DNA from: Pelistega ratti
Lineage (GTDB): Bacteria; Pseudomonadota; Gammaproteobacteria; Burkholderiales; Burkholderiaceae_B
Length of the DNA: 64,000 bases
Direction of reading: 5' to 3'
NCBI RefSeq assembly: GCF_009833965.1
Contig: NZ_CP047165.1
Location: forward strand, 1,178,001 to 1,242,000
Of this stretch, positions 1-10,136 are shown piece after piece. Made by a program: the position numbers and the translations under genes. Positions within the stretch are counted from its first letter, which is position 1; every line of letters begins with the position of its first letter. The notes beneath the pieces are model-generated. The model saw nothing but the letters and a program-made list of their open reading frames with translations, searched no databases and had not been told where the DNA came from.

Positions 1-2052
1 TGCCTCCAAACGTAGCTGTTGGTTCTCTGCCGGAATATCAGGATCTAACGCAATAATTGTTCCATCTGTTGGCATACTAATCATACCCACACCCTCTTGA
101 GATGCTGCTATAGAACTCACCAATCGAATACTTTGCTGCTGCGTACCTTCTATAAAATATTCTTTTCGACTCGGCTCTATAGCAGGTTTATACTCAATCT
201 GTTCAACTACTACTCCCTTAGGCATTGGGACAAATACTGAAGGCGTTTCCTGATGTAAGTATTGCATCACATCATGCCATATCGGAGCAGCACCTGAAAC
301 ACCACTAATATTCCGCATACTATGACCGGCACTATTACCTACCCATACACCAACCGTATAACGAGATGACCAGCCTACTGTCCAGTTATCACGCATATCC
401 TTACTAGTCCCTGTTTTAACCGCTGTATCAAATGGTGTACTTAATGCACTATCTAAACCAAAAGTTAATGCTCTTGCCTGTCTATCCGATAAAATAGACT
501 GAATAATCCATGCACTCTGAGGGCTAAACACCTGCTCACCTTGCGTATCTTGAACCACTTCTACAGCAGAAGAATTATCACCAACGCTCTTTGTTATACG
601 CCTATTTTCCTCTCGATCAGATAACCATTTTATGGGGGTATAATAGCCCTGATTAGCTAAACTTCTGTAAGCATTTGTCAAACTTAATAAGGTAATATCT
701 GCACTACCTAATGCCAAACTATAGCCATAAAAATCACCCTCTTCGCTCAAAGGCAAACCTAAACGTACCAATGTATTCCGAAAGGATTCTGCACCCAACA
801 TGGTTAATGTTTGTACGGCAGGAATATTTAAAGAAGACGCTAAGGCTTTTCGAATAGATACCCAACCTTTAAATCCTTTATCATAGTTTTGGGGGATATA
901 AAGCCCAGTATCAACCGCAATACTTAAAGCACTATCATTCAGTAAAGAAGCAGCAGTAAGATATTTTTTATCAAAAGCCTGTGCATATAAGAAGGGTTTT
1001 AAAGTAGAGCCTGCCTGTCGTAATGCCTGCGCATGATCTACCTCTTGTGCAGATGATAATGATCCTGACGAACCAACATAGGCTAATATTTCACCTGTCG
1101 CATTATCTAAAACCACAACAGCCGCATCACTGATCTGCTCATGGAATAAATCCATTAATCTCGTTCTAATACGCTCACTGACAAACTGTTGTAACTGCTT
1201 ATCAATAGTAGATTTGAGGGTTTTATCAGTCGTATGAATAGAGGATAAATAATGTTTTAAAAAAGCACGTGCAAAGTGGCTACCTTCTTTTGCCTCATCA
1301 ACAAATGTACCATGCAAATAACTAACCGCATTATTGACAAAAACATCCAGATAATCACAGCTATTCGGACGTATCAATAAACAAGTACGATTCACCAAGG
1401 TATTTATCTTCGCATTGGGTGCTTTTAACATCGCCACCAATAAAGCACTTTCTTTTTGGTTTAAGGCATAGGAATATTTTTGAAAAAAAGCCTTAGCCCC
1501 TGAAGCCATACCTACTATTTCTCCTCGCAAAGGAACAAGATTTAAATAGGCTTCAAGGATTTGCTCTTTACTCCATATTTGCTCTAATCGAATCGCATAG
1601 GCAATTTGCTGTATTTTTTGCCAATAACTACGCTGCTTACCTTGTCGTTGTAACTCTGGTAATAATATACCAACCAATTGCATGGTAATGGTTGATGCAC
1701 CACGTGAGGTTGATGAAAAAAGCTTATCCTTTACTGCCCCTAGCCAAGCAAACCAATCGACACCATGATGCTGATAAAACCGCTTATCTTCAGATTGCAA
1801 TACCATCTGACGCAAAGTAGGTGAATACGCTTCTAACTTTGTCCAAGGTACTTTACGTTGCTGAAAATCATCACGAATAGCAATTAAGGGTTCACCCCTT
1901 CTATCTACTATTTGAATAGAAGAGCTTTGTGTCTGCCTTACAACTTGCTCATAACTCGGTACAACTTGCCCCCATGCCCATATATACAGCCCAAGTATAA
2001 GAACACAGAAAAATATCGTAAATACTAACAGGAGTTTTATTATTTTTTTCAT
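1..2052 (-). CDS. pbpC: Penicillin-binding protein 1C (partial, C-terminus beyond window)
   Basis: Bifunctional peptidoglycan glycosyltransferase/transpeptidase anchored in the inner membrane. My translation from ATG at 2052 begins with a short basic stretch and one hydrophobic segment (residues about 4-28). The GT51 domain follows, with the SEDKRFYQHHGVDW and RGASTITMQL motifs. The transpeptidase domain then shows the serine motif STLKPF and the KTGTS box. The last codons before the window edge enter the BiPBP_C-type C-terminal region, so the gene is incomplete here only because the window ends. It lies directly downstream of the alpha-2-macroglobulin gene on the same strand, the pairing known for E. 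coli yfhM-pbpC, where the macroglobulin is thought to guard a breached periplasm while PbpC repairs the wall. A hairpin separates the two genes. Confidence 0.93.
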   Translation of the reverse strand, partial: MKKIIKLLLVFTIFFCVLILGLYIWAWGQVVPSYEQVVRQTQSSSIQIVDRRGEPLIAIRDDFQQRKVPWTKLEAYSPTLRQMVLQSEDKRFYQHHGVDWFAWLGAVKDKLFSSTSRGASTITMQLVGILLPELQRQGKQRSYWQKIQQIAYAIRLEQIWSKEQILEAYLNLVPLRGEIVGMASGAKAFFQKYSYALNQKESALLVAMLKAPNAKINTLVNRTCLLIRPNSCDYLDVFVNNAVSYLHGTFVDEAKEGSHFARAFLKHYLSSIHTTDKTLKSTIDKQLQQFVSERIRTRLMDLFHEQISDAAVVVLDNATGEILAYVGSSGSLSSAQEVDHAQALRQAGSTLKPFLYAQAFDKKYLTAASLLNDSALSIAVDTGLYIPQNYDKGFKGWVSIRKALASSLNIPAVQTLTMLGAESFRNTLVRLGLPLSEEGDFYGYSLALGSADITLLSLTNAYRSLANQGYYTPIKWLSDREENRRITKSVGDNSSAVEVVQDTQGEQVFSPQSAWIIQSILSDRQARALTFGLDSALSTPFDTAVKTGTSKDMRDNWTVGWSSRYTVGVWVGNSAGHSMRNISGVSGAAPIWHDVMQYLHQETPSVFVPMPKGVVVEQIEYKPAIEPSRKEYFIEGTQQQSIRLVSSIAASQEGVGMISMPTDGTIIALDPDIPAENQQLRLEA

Positions 2053-2072
2053 TAAATAATATCCCATTTATA

Positions 2073-2104
2073 AAAACCGTGAAATTATGCTATTTCACGG
2101 TTTT
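2073..2104 (-). terminator. Hairpin terminator between macroglobulin gene and pbpC
   Basis: A perfect 13-bp inverted repeat (2073-2085 with 2092-2104) with a 6-base loop lies 12 bases past the macroglobulin stop and about 20 bases before the pbpC start. The AAAACCG/CGGTTTT arms give a T-run on either strand. It would reduce read-through into pbpC and set the ratio of the two products. Confidence 0.7.
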
Positions 2105-2116
2105 ATTTAACTACAT

Positions 2117-5100
2117 TTAATGTGCTTTTACCTGTATTTCTTTATTAACTGTCTCACCAAAAATAGCAGGTGCATACATGGCCTCCACACGAGTAACAGG
2201 TAAGGTGAATCGTCCTACATTATTTAAACGAACCACATAATCTAATGTGACTTCCCCCTTATCCATAAATTGATAATAAGCACGATATACATCCTCTTTT
2301 CTTTCTACAAAGACAGGCTCTTTATCATCTAATGCGTAGAATATATCTTCTTCTGCATTATCTGCTTGATTATCTTGTTGTGTATTAATAACAGAGTCTC
2401 GACCTAGACCTGAACCCAATATCGTTGCACCACTTGGGATAGGATCATTAACCACTACCCATGTCATCGGTGCATCAGCTATAATACGCAACTTAACACG
2501 GTACACATCACCGACTGACCACTGCCCCATAATTTTACGTTTAATCGGTTCGATTAATTTTTCAACGCGATAACCTGCATAGGTATGCTCTATTGGTTCA
2601 ACCGCTGCCAATGTAGAAACGGTTGCCCAAGCTGAACCTTTTCCATGAAGACTTAAATCCATATTAGCTTCTTGTTTCGTTAGCCAAGGAATTTCAATTG
2701 CTTGGTTAAGTCCTATTTTTTCCAATTTTTTAGGTTCTTTATAACCAGCACCCGTAACGGTAATATTGGCATAACTATCATTAGCTGGGGCTTCAAATGT
2801 TTGACTAAAGGCATGAATCGCTAATGTACCAAATACATTATTAGTCGTTGTTCCCCATTGTCCTTTTTGTTGTGCATGAACAAGTCCTTGCACTAAATAA
2901 GGAATATCTTGTTTCCATGCCTCTTGATTCATCACTGTAAATAATAATTTTGCATGAAGACTATTGCGATCTTCCATCAACCACCATAGCTCATTCAATG
3001 ATTCAAACTCTTTAAAGACTAATCTATCCGCTTGGCGTGCCATACGATCTAAAATAGCTTGTCGAAGTTGTTTAAGCGTCTCTGCCTGTTGTTCCGTCTC
3101 TAAATGACTGTGAATAATATACAAATTCACTAAACTGGCTGTACTATAAGACTCTCTAAACGGATAAGCCTGCATCATACTCTCTGTCACAAGATTATAA
3201 CGAGCCAGTGCTGACAATAGGGTCAAGTCATAATCTGTCTTGTCGGGTGTTGGTATCCAATCCCGTGTATTCTTGATACGACCTTGTACTACCCCTTCTA
3301 CAGCATTTAGCATTTTTAGTTTTGCTTCTTCAGGAAGTGCAAATTGCCATCCTAATTGCGAAGCATCTGCCGAAATTGCTAATAAATGAGCATTAAGCAA
3401 AGGACTACCTCTTAACATAGCACTTGGATAATAGCGAACAAACCCTAATTGATCTATATAGCTTGGGATTTCTTGCATTAAGATATCCCAACGATCTACA
3501 TCCTGTAAACCCACGGCAATAGAGGCTTTTTGTTCAAAGCATGAGAAAGGATATTGAGTAAAATAATGTTCTACCCCTTCTAGGCTAGTACTAAGGCTAT
3601 CTTGTAACTGTACAAGGATACCCCCACGGATTTTATTACCAACCGTTAAAGCACGAGTAGGCGCTTGTACAGGTAAAGATAAAGGTTGCTTATTCGCTTC
3701 TAATTGCACTAATTGCGATTGTCGGATAGTTACAGGAATAGCAGGAATTAAGCGTTGTGATACCCTAATACTATCTTTTAGCTTTTCAGCCCCATCTTCT
3801 GCTACCTCAAGCGCTTTAAATTCCCATGTTAGGTTCTGTACACCCTCAATATCATTTAAGCGTAAAGGATCTATTGTCCATGCTACTGTATTTGCATATC
3901 CTGCTAATACACGGACTTGTTTCGGTGCTAAACTGAGTAAGGGTTGATCACCTTTTTTCACCTCAGCAGTTATCTTCAATACTTTATCTGTCTCTGTTGT
4001 ATTTCTGACGGTTAATGTAGCATCAAATTTATCCGTATCCCGAATTAATGTGGATAAACCAGAGATTAATTGAATATCCTGACGGCTTGTATAATCCACC
4101 TTTTGTGTACCAAATGCCTCTGCACCAGCATCTGCCACCGCCACCAATTCAAACTGTGAAATACTATCATTAAGATTAAAATCAACTGTTGCATGACCCT
4201 GTTCATCTAAAACAACATTAGCTTTCCAGAAAACCAAGGTATCAAATAGTTCTCGAGTTGGTGCAAGCCCACCACCGCCACCGACAGGGACAGCTTTACG
4301 ACCATAGTGTCTTCGACCAACCACTTCACCTTGTGCTGTTGCCGTATTCACTAACCATGCACGTTCTGGCCACATAGCAGTTAATACATCTGTTGTCGTA
4401 TTTTTTGCTAACTCTAATAGTGCTTTATCAACTGCAAATACAGTAACATTCGCTAAAGCAGCTGGTTTACCATCTGATAATTTAGCATCAATGGTTACCG
4501 TTGCTCTTTCTCTCACCTGATAAACAGGTTTATTTAATTGCAAGGCAATATCAAGATGATGTTGAGGATTTTTAACAAGCAGTTTAGCTGATCCAAAACG
4601 GAATGAAGGTTTAGCCAAATCAATTAATGTGCTTGCGCCATGCGATTGCTGACTATCATTTACCCACAATCTGCCTTCATCATTCGCATCACCTCGAATG
4701 CGTCCTCTTACCGATAATACCGTCACAAAGACGTTGGGAGACCAATCTTCTTTCACTTTTAATTTGAAAGTCGAACTATTTTTTTCAAACTGTACGATCT
4801 CATAATCAATGACCCCATCTCGCTCAATACTGATTAGAGCAGTTGCTTCTTTAAAAGGAATCCTAACATCAAAGATAGCTTCCTCTCCTGCAAGGTAAAC
4901 AGGTTTATCTGCAATCACATCTACCCTATCGGTATCATTACCTGTGTACCATGAAGCACCATTAAATACCCATAAGGGGATATCCGTAATATAGGTGTTA
5001 TCACTGGTGTCGCTTGCAATAACAGATAAGTTAAGTTGACCTTCTTCCTGAAGTTGGCTAGTACACGTGAGTACACCTTGTTCATTCGTAAAGCCCTCAC

Positions 5101-7669
5101 ATATATCACCTAAATCTACCACTTCTTCATGTATATCATAGGTATAAAAACCACCGACTAAACGTTTACGTACGACATTACTCTTAATTTTAGTTGCTTT
5201 CACGACAACATATCTATCATCCAATATTTGTCCTAATGGATTAACGGTGATGACATCAAAAGTAAAATCTTTTTTAGGTTCAAAATAGCGTTTGCTTCTT
5301 ACCCCCGGAATTAAAGCAGATGATAAAGCACTCACCGTATGAGAAATGGTTTGTACTTGACCATTCGGATCAAGGAAACTCACCTCGATTAGAAAATCTG
5401 TTTTACCATTAAATTCAGGTACATTATCAATAGTGACTTTAGCATTACCATTCGCATCTAAGGTAAATGATTTTTTATCAAGAAAAACTTTACGTTCTTG
5501 TTCCCCTAAAGATTGGGCAGTAAAATCCACATCACTTATTGAAGTAATATTAAAATTAAACGTTTGAGGAATAGCCATTGCGGATACTTCAATCGGTAGT
5601 AATGCGGCAGCTCCTCCAGCGATATAATTCACCTGAATATTTGCCTCTAGCTGTTGGGGATTAATCAATATATTTTCGACTTGTTGGCTCTCACTAGATA
5701 CCTGAATACTACCTTTTAAGAAAGGCACTTTAAATGACTCTACTTGGAAAGTATCTGTTCCGTTTACTTGATATATGTCATCCTCACGGCGATAAGTGAT
5801 TGAGTAAGTACCATTTTTGGCTGTTTTTGGAATTTCCCAATTGGTTTCTGCATATAAACTACCATTAGCAGCTGTTTGCCATGTTAATGGCAAAGTAATT
5901 TCCTCATCAAGTGCATCAAGCGATAAGACTAGATCTGTTGGTAATGGTGTATTCTGACTCGGTGTTAGTAGCCCATCTTTGCTTTTTTGACGAACTAAAT
6001 GTTTAATGTTGAGTGTTTCACCCGCTCTTAATAAAGTACGACCTAATACAGGATGTAATATGATATCTTGTTTGGTGTTTTGTTCCCAATAAGGATTTAA
6101 ATTAAATGCCCAACGTTCAATACCATTATTCCAACTACTTAATGCAAATGCATAATCCTCCATTCCATTGGCTAAAGGATGAGTATCAGGAATACGAATA
6201 CTTGCCATATAGCTATAGTTATCATAAGTACACTGACGATTCTCAGGCATTTTACCTTTATAATGGAAAACACCTTCTTCATTCGTTACACCTGTGGCAA
6301 TTTCAGTATTATCACAAGTTGATAAGCGAACTTGGGCATTAGGAACAACTTTTGCATCATCCAAACGAGTTACCCATACTAAAGCACCCTCACTACTAGT
6401 TTTTAGATGCACAGCAAAATTGGTAACTAAAGCAGCTGTTCGTACATACATAGGTTCACCACTTTCTGTTAATTGGCGACCTAATTGTTCTGATTTGGCT
6501 TCTAATACATAAAATCCCGGCTTTTTAATCGGAATGCCAATCACTTCTGATTGATTTTTATGATTGTCTGTTGTAGGTAAATCATAATACTGAATATCTT
6601 TTTCTTGTGTTAAGAGCGATACATTGCGTGTATCTATTTCTGGTAATTCATCATATTCAGAAGAAAAACCACTTAATATACGCTGAATATTTTGCTCACT
6701 ATAGGTTGTTTCTGCTAAGCGAGGAATAACCGACAACCATTTTCTCACATCAGCATCATTTTGTGTTCTCCATTGCGCAACGGTTGTCTGCACAGCTTGA
6801 TTGCCTGATACGTCATTAACATGACGAACAGTTACGGGAATCATAGCAGGATTTTTATTAAGATTAGCCTCTGTTGTGTTAGCAAAAAGTTCAATAATAC
6901 CAAAAGAACCCGTCGCAAATTTTAATAAAGGTGGATAATCACCTATCTTCATTTTATAAGGGAATCGATTTGTATTACTCAGCAATCTACCGATATCATC
7001 CTTTAATTCTCCCTCCAGTTTTACTTCAATGGAAGTATTGGGGTTAAATGGGCCTTTATAGACTAACTGGCTCACAACAGTATCTTTAACAATCTCCTCT
7101 GGAGCAATCTCTTTTCCATCTACAAATACATGCAGCTTACTTAATTCTTCTGAAGGAACAAAAGCATCGTTTGTAAATTGCACCCGAATATCTCCCAATG
7201 GAGAACAATCGGTTTTAGCATTAACTCGATCACATAACACTTTCGCTTCAAATGGCGATCTTACAAGATATTTACCTTCTATATCTTTCCCTAGCTTAAT
7301 GCCGTTTTGACTCTCTACATCTTCTTTAATATGAAGAACAACCTTACCATCCGTGGGAAGTGGGCGAGTACATTGAACAAAAACACGATTTTCATCTTTA
7401 TCCCGTAAAACAGCATCACTAGAGACCAGCTTAACAGGAATCTGTTCTCCAATCCCATCAACAAGGCATACGACATTCTTTTCTATTGAATCAGCGGAGA
7501 CGCTTTGGTTGAAAGCAAGCTGAAATACTTGATCTTCTGCAATACGTGTATAAGAAGAATCTTCTGTTGGATCCATATAGCGAATATAAAACCCTTCACT
7601 ATAAGCAAAAGCACTTGTTGATACTGTTATAGCACCCAAAAGACTCAATATACTATTTTTTAGTCGCAT
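2117..7669 (-). CDS. yfhM: Bacterial alpha-2-macroglobulin (thioester protease trap)
   Basis: Large periplasmic protease-trapping protein of 1850 residues, the usual size for bacterial type-1 macroglobulins. An N-terminal signal peptide (about residues 1-22, ending AFA) is followed by macroglobulin-like beta domains and the alpha-2-macroglobulin core. The thioester motif CFEQ begins at Cys1377 in the context YPFSCFEQKAS, so the reactive Cys-Gln bond should form. This separates it from the YfaS type, which lacks the motif. E. coli YfhM is a lipoprotein, but there is no cysteine in the first 30 residues here, so this copy should be soluble in the periplasm. pbpC follows on the same strand, supporting joint action in envelope defence. 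Start chosen at ATG 7669, immediately before the signal peptide. Confidence 0.93.
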   Translation of the reverse strand: MRLKNSILSLLGAITVSTSAFAYSEGFYIRYMDPTEDSSYTRIAEDQVFQLAFNQSVSADSIEKNVVCLVDGIGEQIPVKLVSSDAVLRDKDENRVFVQCTRPLPTDGKVVLHIKEDVESQNGIKLGKDIEGKYLVRSPFEAKVLCDRVNAKTDCSPLGDIRVQFTNDAFVPSEELSKLHVFVDGKEIAPEEIVKDTVVSQLVYKGPFNPNTSIEVKLEGELKDDIGRLLSNTNRFPYKMKIGDYPPLLKFATGSFGIIELFANTTEANLNKNPAMIPVTVRHVNDVSGNQAVQTTVAQWRTQNDADVRKWLSVIPRLAETTYSEQNIQRILSGFSSEYDELPEIDTRNVSLLTQEKDIQYYDLPTTDNHKNQSEVIGIPIKKPGFYVLEAKSEQLGRQLTESGEPMYVRTAALVTNFAVHLKTSSEGALVWVTRLDDAKVVPNAQVRLSTCDNTEIATGVTNEEGVFHYKGKMPENRQCTYDNYSYMASIRIPDTHPLANGMEDYAFALSSWNNGIERWAFNLNPYWEQNTKQDIILHPVLGRTLLRAGETLNIKHLVRQKSKDGLLTPSQNTPLPTDLVLSLDALDEEITLPLTWQTAANGSLYAETNWEIPKTAKNGTYSITYRREDDIYQVNGTDTFQVESFKVPFLKGSIQVSSESQQVENILINPQQLEANIQVNYIAGGAAALLPIEVSAMAIPQTFNFNITSISDVDFTAQSLGEQERKVFLDKKSFTLDANGNAKVTIDNVPEFNGKTDFLIEVSFLDPNGQVQTISHTVSALSSALIPGVRSKRYFEPKKDFTFDVITVNPLGQILDDRYVVVKATKIKSNVVRKRLVGGFYTYDIHEEVVDLGDICEGFTNEQGVLTCTSQLQEEGQLNLSVIASDTSDNTYITDIPLWVFNGASWYTGNDTDRVDVIADKPVYLAGEEAIFDVRIPFKEATALISIERDGVIDYEIVQFEKNSSTFKLKVKEDWSPNVFVTVLSVRGRIRGDANDEGRLWVNDSQQSHGASTLIDLAKPSFRFGSAKLLVKNPQHHLDIALQLNKPVYQVRERATVTIDAKLSDGKPAALANVTVFAVDKALLELAKNTTTDVLTAMWPERAWLVNTATAQGEVVGRRHYGRKAVPVGGGGGLAPTRELFDTLVFWKANVVLDEQGHATVDFNLNDSISQFELVAVADAGAEAFGTQKVDYTSRQDIQLISGLSTLIRDTDKFDATLTVRNTTETDKVLKITAEVKKGDQPLLSLAPKQVRVLAGYANTVAWTIDPLRLNDIEGVQNLTWEFKALEVAEDGAEKLKDSIRVSQRLIPAIPVTIRQSQLVQLEANKQPLSLPVQAPTRALTVGNKIRGGILVQLQDSLSTSLEGVEHYFTQYPFSCFEQKASIAVGLQDVDRWDILMQEIPSYIDQLGFVRYYPSAMLRGSPLLNAHLLAISADASQLGWQFALPEEAKLKMLNAVEGVVQGRIKNTRDWIPTPDKTDYDLTLLSALARYNLVTESMMQAYPFRESYSTASLVNLYIIHSHLETEQQAETLKQLRQAILDRMARQADRLVFKEFESLNELWWLMEDRNSLHAKLLFTVMNQEAWKQDIPYLVQGLVHAQQKGQWGTTTNNVFGTLAIHAFSQTFEAPANDSYANITVTGAGYKEPKKLEKIGLNQAIEIPWLTKQEANMDLSLHGKGSAWATVSTLAAVEPIEHTYAGYRVEKLIEPIKRKIMGQWSVGDVYRVKLRIIADAPMTWVVVNDPIPSGATILGSGLGRDSVINTQQDNQADNAEEDIFYALDDKEPVFVERKEDVYRAYYQFMDKGEVTLDYVVRLNNVGRFTLPVTRVEAMYAPAIFGETVNKEIQVKAH

Positions 7670-7761
7670 TCGCTCTCTCCAAAAGTCTTATTACGTTCAT
7701 TAAGCGATTTTAAAAAATGTTAAGTAAGGTATGATTACCTTTTCTTCATCTGTATCTTAAC

Positions 7762-7791
7762 ACAAAGCACTCACCCAAATGAGTGCTTTGT
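7762..7791 (-). terminator. Terminator downstream of pgk
   Basis: A 12-bp perfect inverted repeat (7762-7773 with 7780-7791) with a 6-base loop lies 26 bases beyond the pgk stop. The T-run on the minus strand is poor, so it may act as a transcript stabiliser as much as a terminator. Confidence 0.55.
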
Positions 7792-7817
7792 AAAGGCTGT
7801 CAATACATATAGAGATA

Positions 7818-9011
7818 TTATGTATTACGCTGTTCCAAAATATCCACCGCAGGAAGGACTTTCCCTTCTAAAAATTCTAAGAAAGCACCGCCACCTGTTG
7901 AGATATACCCGACTTTATCCGTAATACCAAATTTAGCAATTGCCGCTAGTGTATCTCCCCCTCCAGAAATAGAGAAGGCATCAGAATCAGCAATCGCATA
8001 AGAAATTTGTGCTGTACCTTTTGCAAATTGATCAAACTCAAAAACACCCACAGGACCATTCCACACAACAGTACCTGCTTTTTTAATAATATCAACAAGT
8101 GTTTGTGCTGTTTGCTCACCAATATCAAAAACCATATCATCATCAGCAATCTCTGTGGATAATTTTGGTGTTGCTTGTGCATCTGCTGAAAAAGCTTTAC
8201 CTACAACAACATCTGTAGGAATAGGGACACTTGCTCCTCGTTTTTCCATCAGATCCATTACGGCTTTTGCCTGCTCAACCTGATCTGGTTCAGCTAATGA
8301 TTTTCCAATAGGCAATCCTTTAGCAAGCATAAAAGTATTCGCAATACCACCACCTACAATTAATTGATCAACTTTGGTGGCTAATGATTGAAGAATAGAT
8401 AATTTGGTCGATACTTTTGAACCACCCACAATAGCAACAAGAGGTCGTTTAGGCTCCTGTAATGCTTTCCCTAAAGCTGTTAATTCTGCCTCTAGCAAAG
8501 GACCAGCGCAGGCAATCTTAGCATACTTAGCAATACCATGCGTTGTTGCTTCGGCGCGGTGTGCTGTACCAAAAGCATCATTTACATAAACATCACATAG
8601 TTTTGCCATTTTTTGAGCAAGTTCATCATTATTTTTCTTTTCACCCACATTTACACGGCAATTTTCAAGTAAAACAACCTCACCTACTTTTACTTCAACA
8701 CCATCTACCCAATTTTGGATAAGACTCACATTTTGCTCTAATAATTCACTAAGCCGTTTGGCGACAGGGGCTAGAGAATCTTTAGGCGTCAATACTCCCT
8801 CTGTTGGCCGCCCTAAATGGGAAGTTACCATCACAGCTGCCCCAGCTTCTAAGGCTAATTTAATGGCAGGAACAGAAGCTCGGATACGCGTATCCTCTGA
8901 AATTTCACCTTGTTCAGTAAAAGGAACATTTAAATCTGAACGGATAAATACACGCTTCCCTTGAAGTTCACCTGTTTTTGCCAGATGAGATAATAATTTA
9001 ACATTTAGCAT
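7818..9011 (-). CDS. pgk: Phosphoglycerate kinase
   Basis: Cytoplasmic enzyme of glycolysis/gluconeogenesis that moves phosphate between 1,3-bisphosphoglycerate and ADP. The 397-residue length is normal. The N-terminal [19 protein letters not shown] and the C-terminal nucleotide-binding SGGGDTLAA and [13 protein letters not shown] motifs are all present. It is the last gene of tkt-gap-pgk on the minus strand, the order common in Burkholderiales, which supports the betaproteobacterial reading. A terminator hairpin sits between gap and pgk, so pgk expression may be partly uncoupled. Confidence 0.98.
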   Translation of the reverse strand: MLNVKLLSHLAKTGELQGKRVFIRSDLNVPFTEQGEISEDTRIRASVPAIKLALEAGAAVMVTSHLGRPTEGVLTPKDSLAPVAKRLSELLEQNVSLIQNWVDGVEVKVGEVVLLENCRVNVGEKKNNDELAQKMAKLCDVYVNDAFGTAHRAEATTHGIAKYAKIACAGPLLEAELTALGKALQEPKRPLVAIVGGSKVSTKLSILQSLATKVDQLIVGGGIANTFMLAKGLPIGKSLAEPDQVEQAKAVMDLMEKRGASVPIPTDVVVGKAFSADAQATPKLSTEIADDDMVFDIGEQTAQTLVDIIKKAGTVVWNGPVGVFEFDQFAKGTAQISYAIADSDAFSISGGGDTLAAIAKFGITDKVGYISTGGGAFLEFLEGKVLPAVDILEQRNT

Positions 9012-9050
9012 AAATTTCTACTCGCTAATTTTTTATAAAAATGGCATGAG

Positions 9051-9079
9051 AAAAACGGCACTCTATTATCGGGTGCCGT
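9051..9079 (-). terminator. Terminator between gap and pgk
   Basis: On the minus strand a 7-bp GC-rich stem (9073-9079 with 9055-9061; ACGGCAC/GTGCCGT) is followed by TTTTT, a good intrinsic terminator. It lies 23 bases after the gap stop and 40 bases before pgk. Confidence 0.7.
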
Positions 9080-9101
9080 CTAATATGATAATTAGATTAT
9101 T

Positions 9102-10112
9102 TTATTTAGCATTAACTAATGCAACAGTCGTGTCTAACATACGGTTAGAGAAACCCCATTCGTTATCATACCATGCAGATACTTTAACCAAACGACCTGA
9201 TACTTTTGTGAGTGTTGAATCATATGTACTAGAAACTGCTGTATGATTATAGTCAATAGAAACTAATGGTTCTGTACCATAATCTAAAATACCTTTTAGA
9301 TAACCCTCTGAAGCAGCTTTAATAATGCTATGAACCTCTTCTACACTCGTATCACGTTGTGCCACAAAAGATAAATCTACTAAAGAAACATTAATGGTAG
9401 GGACACGAATAGCATAGCCATCAAACTTACCTTTAAGTTCAGGTAATACAAGCCCAACCGCTGCAGCTGCTCCTGTCTTAGTAGGAATCATACTCATAGT
9501 AGCAGAGCGAGCGCGGCGTAAATCATTATGATAGACATCCGTTAATACTTGGTCGTTTGTATAAGCATGAATAGTGGTCATTAAACCATTCTCAATACCA
9601 ATAGCATCTTGTAAGGGTTTGACTAATGGTGCTAAGCAGTTTGTTGTGCAAGAAGCATTAGAAATAACGGTATCACTTGCTTTTAGGATTTGGTGATTAA
9701 CACCATAAACAATGGTCGCATCTACGTCTTTACCACCGGGGGCAGAGATAACGACTTTTTTCGCCCCTTGTGCTAAATGGATAGCCGCTTTTTCTTTACT
9801 GGTAAAAGCACCTGTACATTCAAGTACAACATCAACACCTAGCTCACCCCAAGGTAATTGCGTTGCATCACGGGTACTAAATAAACGGATACGATCACCA
9901 TTTACTACCATATGATCACCATCAAGATGAACATCTGCATTAAATCGACCATGTGCTGTATCATATTTAGTGAGATGAACATTGGTTTCTGCTGATCCTA
10001 AACCATTAATAGCTACAATTTGAATATCATGTTTTTTACCAAGCTCATAATGTGCACGCAAGACCATACGTCCAATACGTCCATAACCATTGATTGCAAC
10101 ACGAATTGTCAT
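9102..10112 (-). CDS. gap: Glyceraldehyde-3-phosphate dehydrogenase, type I
   Basis: Oxidises glyceraldehyde-3-phosphate to 1,3-bisphosphoglycerate with NAD(P). It has 336 residues, with the Rossmann start [10 protein letters not shown], the catalytic Cys in [13 protein letters not shown] and the partner His in TIHAYTND. The loop after the second beta strand reads AINGLG (Gly37). NAD-specific enzymes, including the Burkholderiales homologues I remember, have Asp here (AINDL), which holds the adenosine ribose hydroxyls. The change suggests relaxed or NADP-directed specificity. It lies 24 bases downstream of tkt on the same strand, in the tkt-gap-pgk unit. Confidence 0.97.
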   Translation of the reverse strand: MTIRVAINGYGRIGRMVLRAHYELGKKHDIQIVAINGLGSAETNVHLTKYDTAHGRFNADVHLDGDHMVVNGDRIRLFSTRDATQLPWGELGVDVVLECTGAFTSKEKAAIHLAQGAKKVVISAPGGKDVDATIVYGVNHQILKASDTVISNASCTTNCLAPLVKPLQDAIGIENGLMTTIHAYTNDQVLTDVYHNDLRRARSATMSMIPTKTGAAAAVGLVLPELKGKFDGYAIRVPTINVSLVDLSFVAQRDTSVEEVHSIIKAASEGYLKGILDYGTEPLVSIDYNHTAVSSTYDSTLTKVSGRLVKVSAWYDNEWGFSNRMLDTTVALVNAK

Positions 10113-10136
10113 GAGTTTTTTCTCCTAGATAAACTT

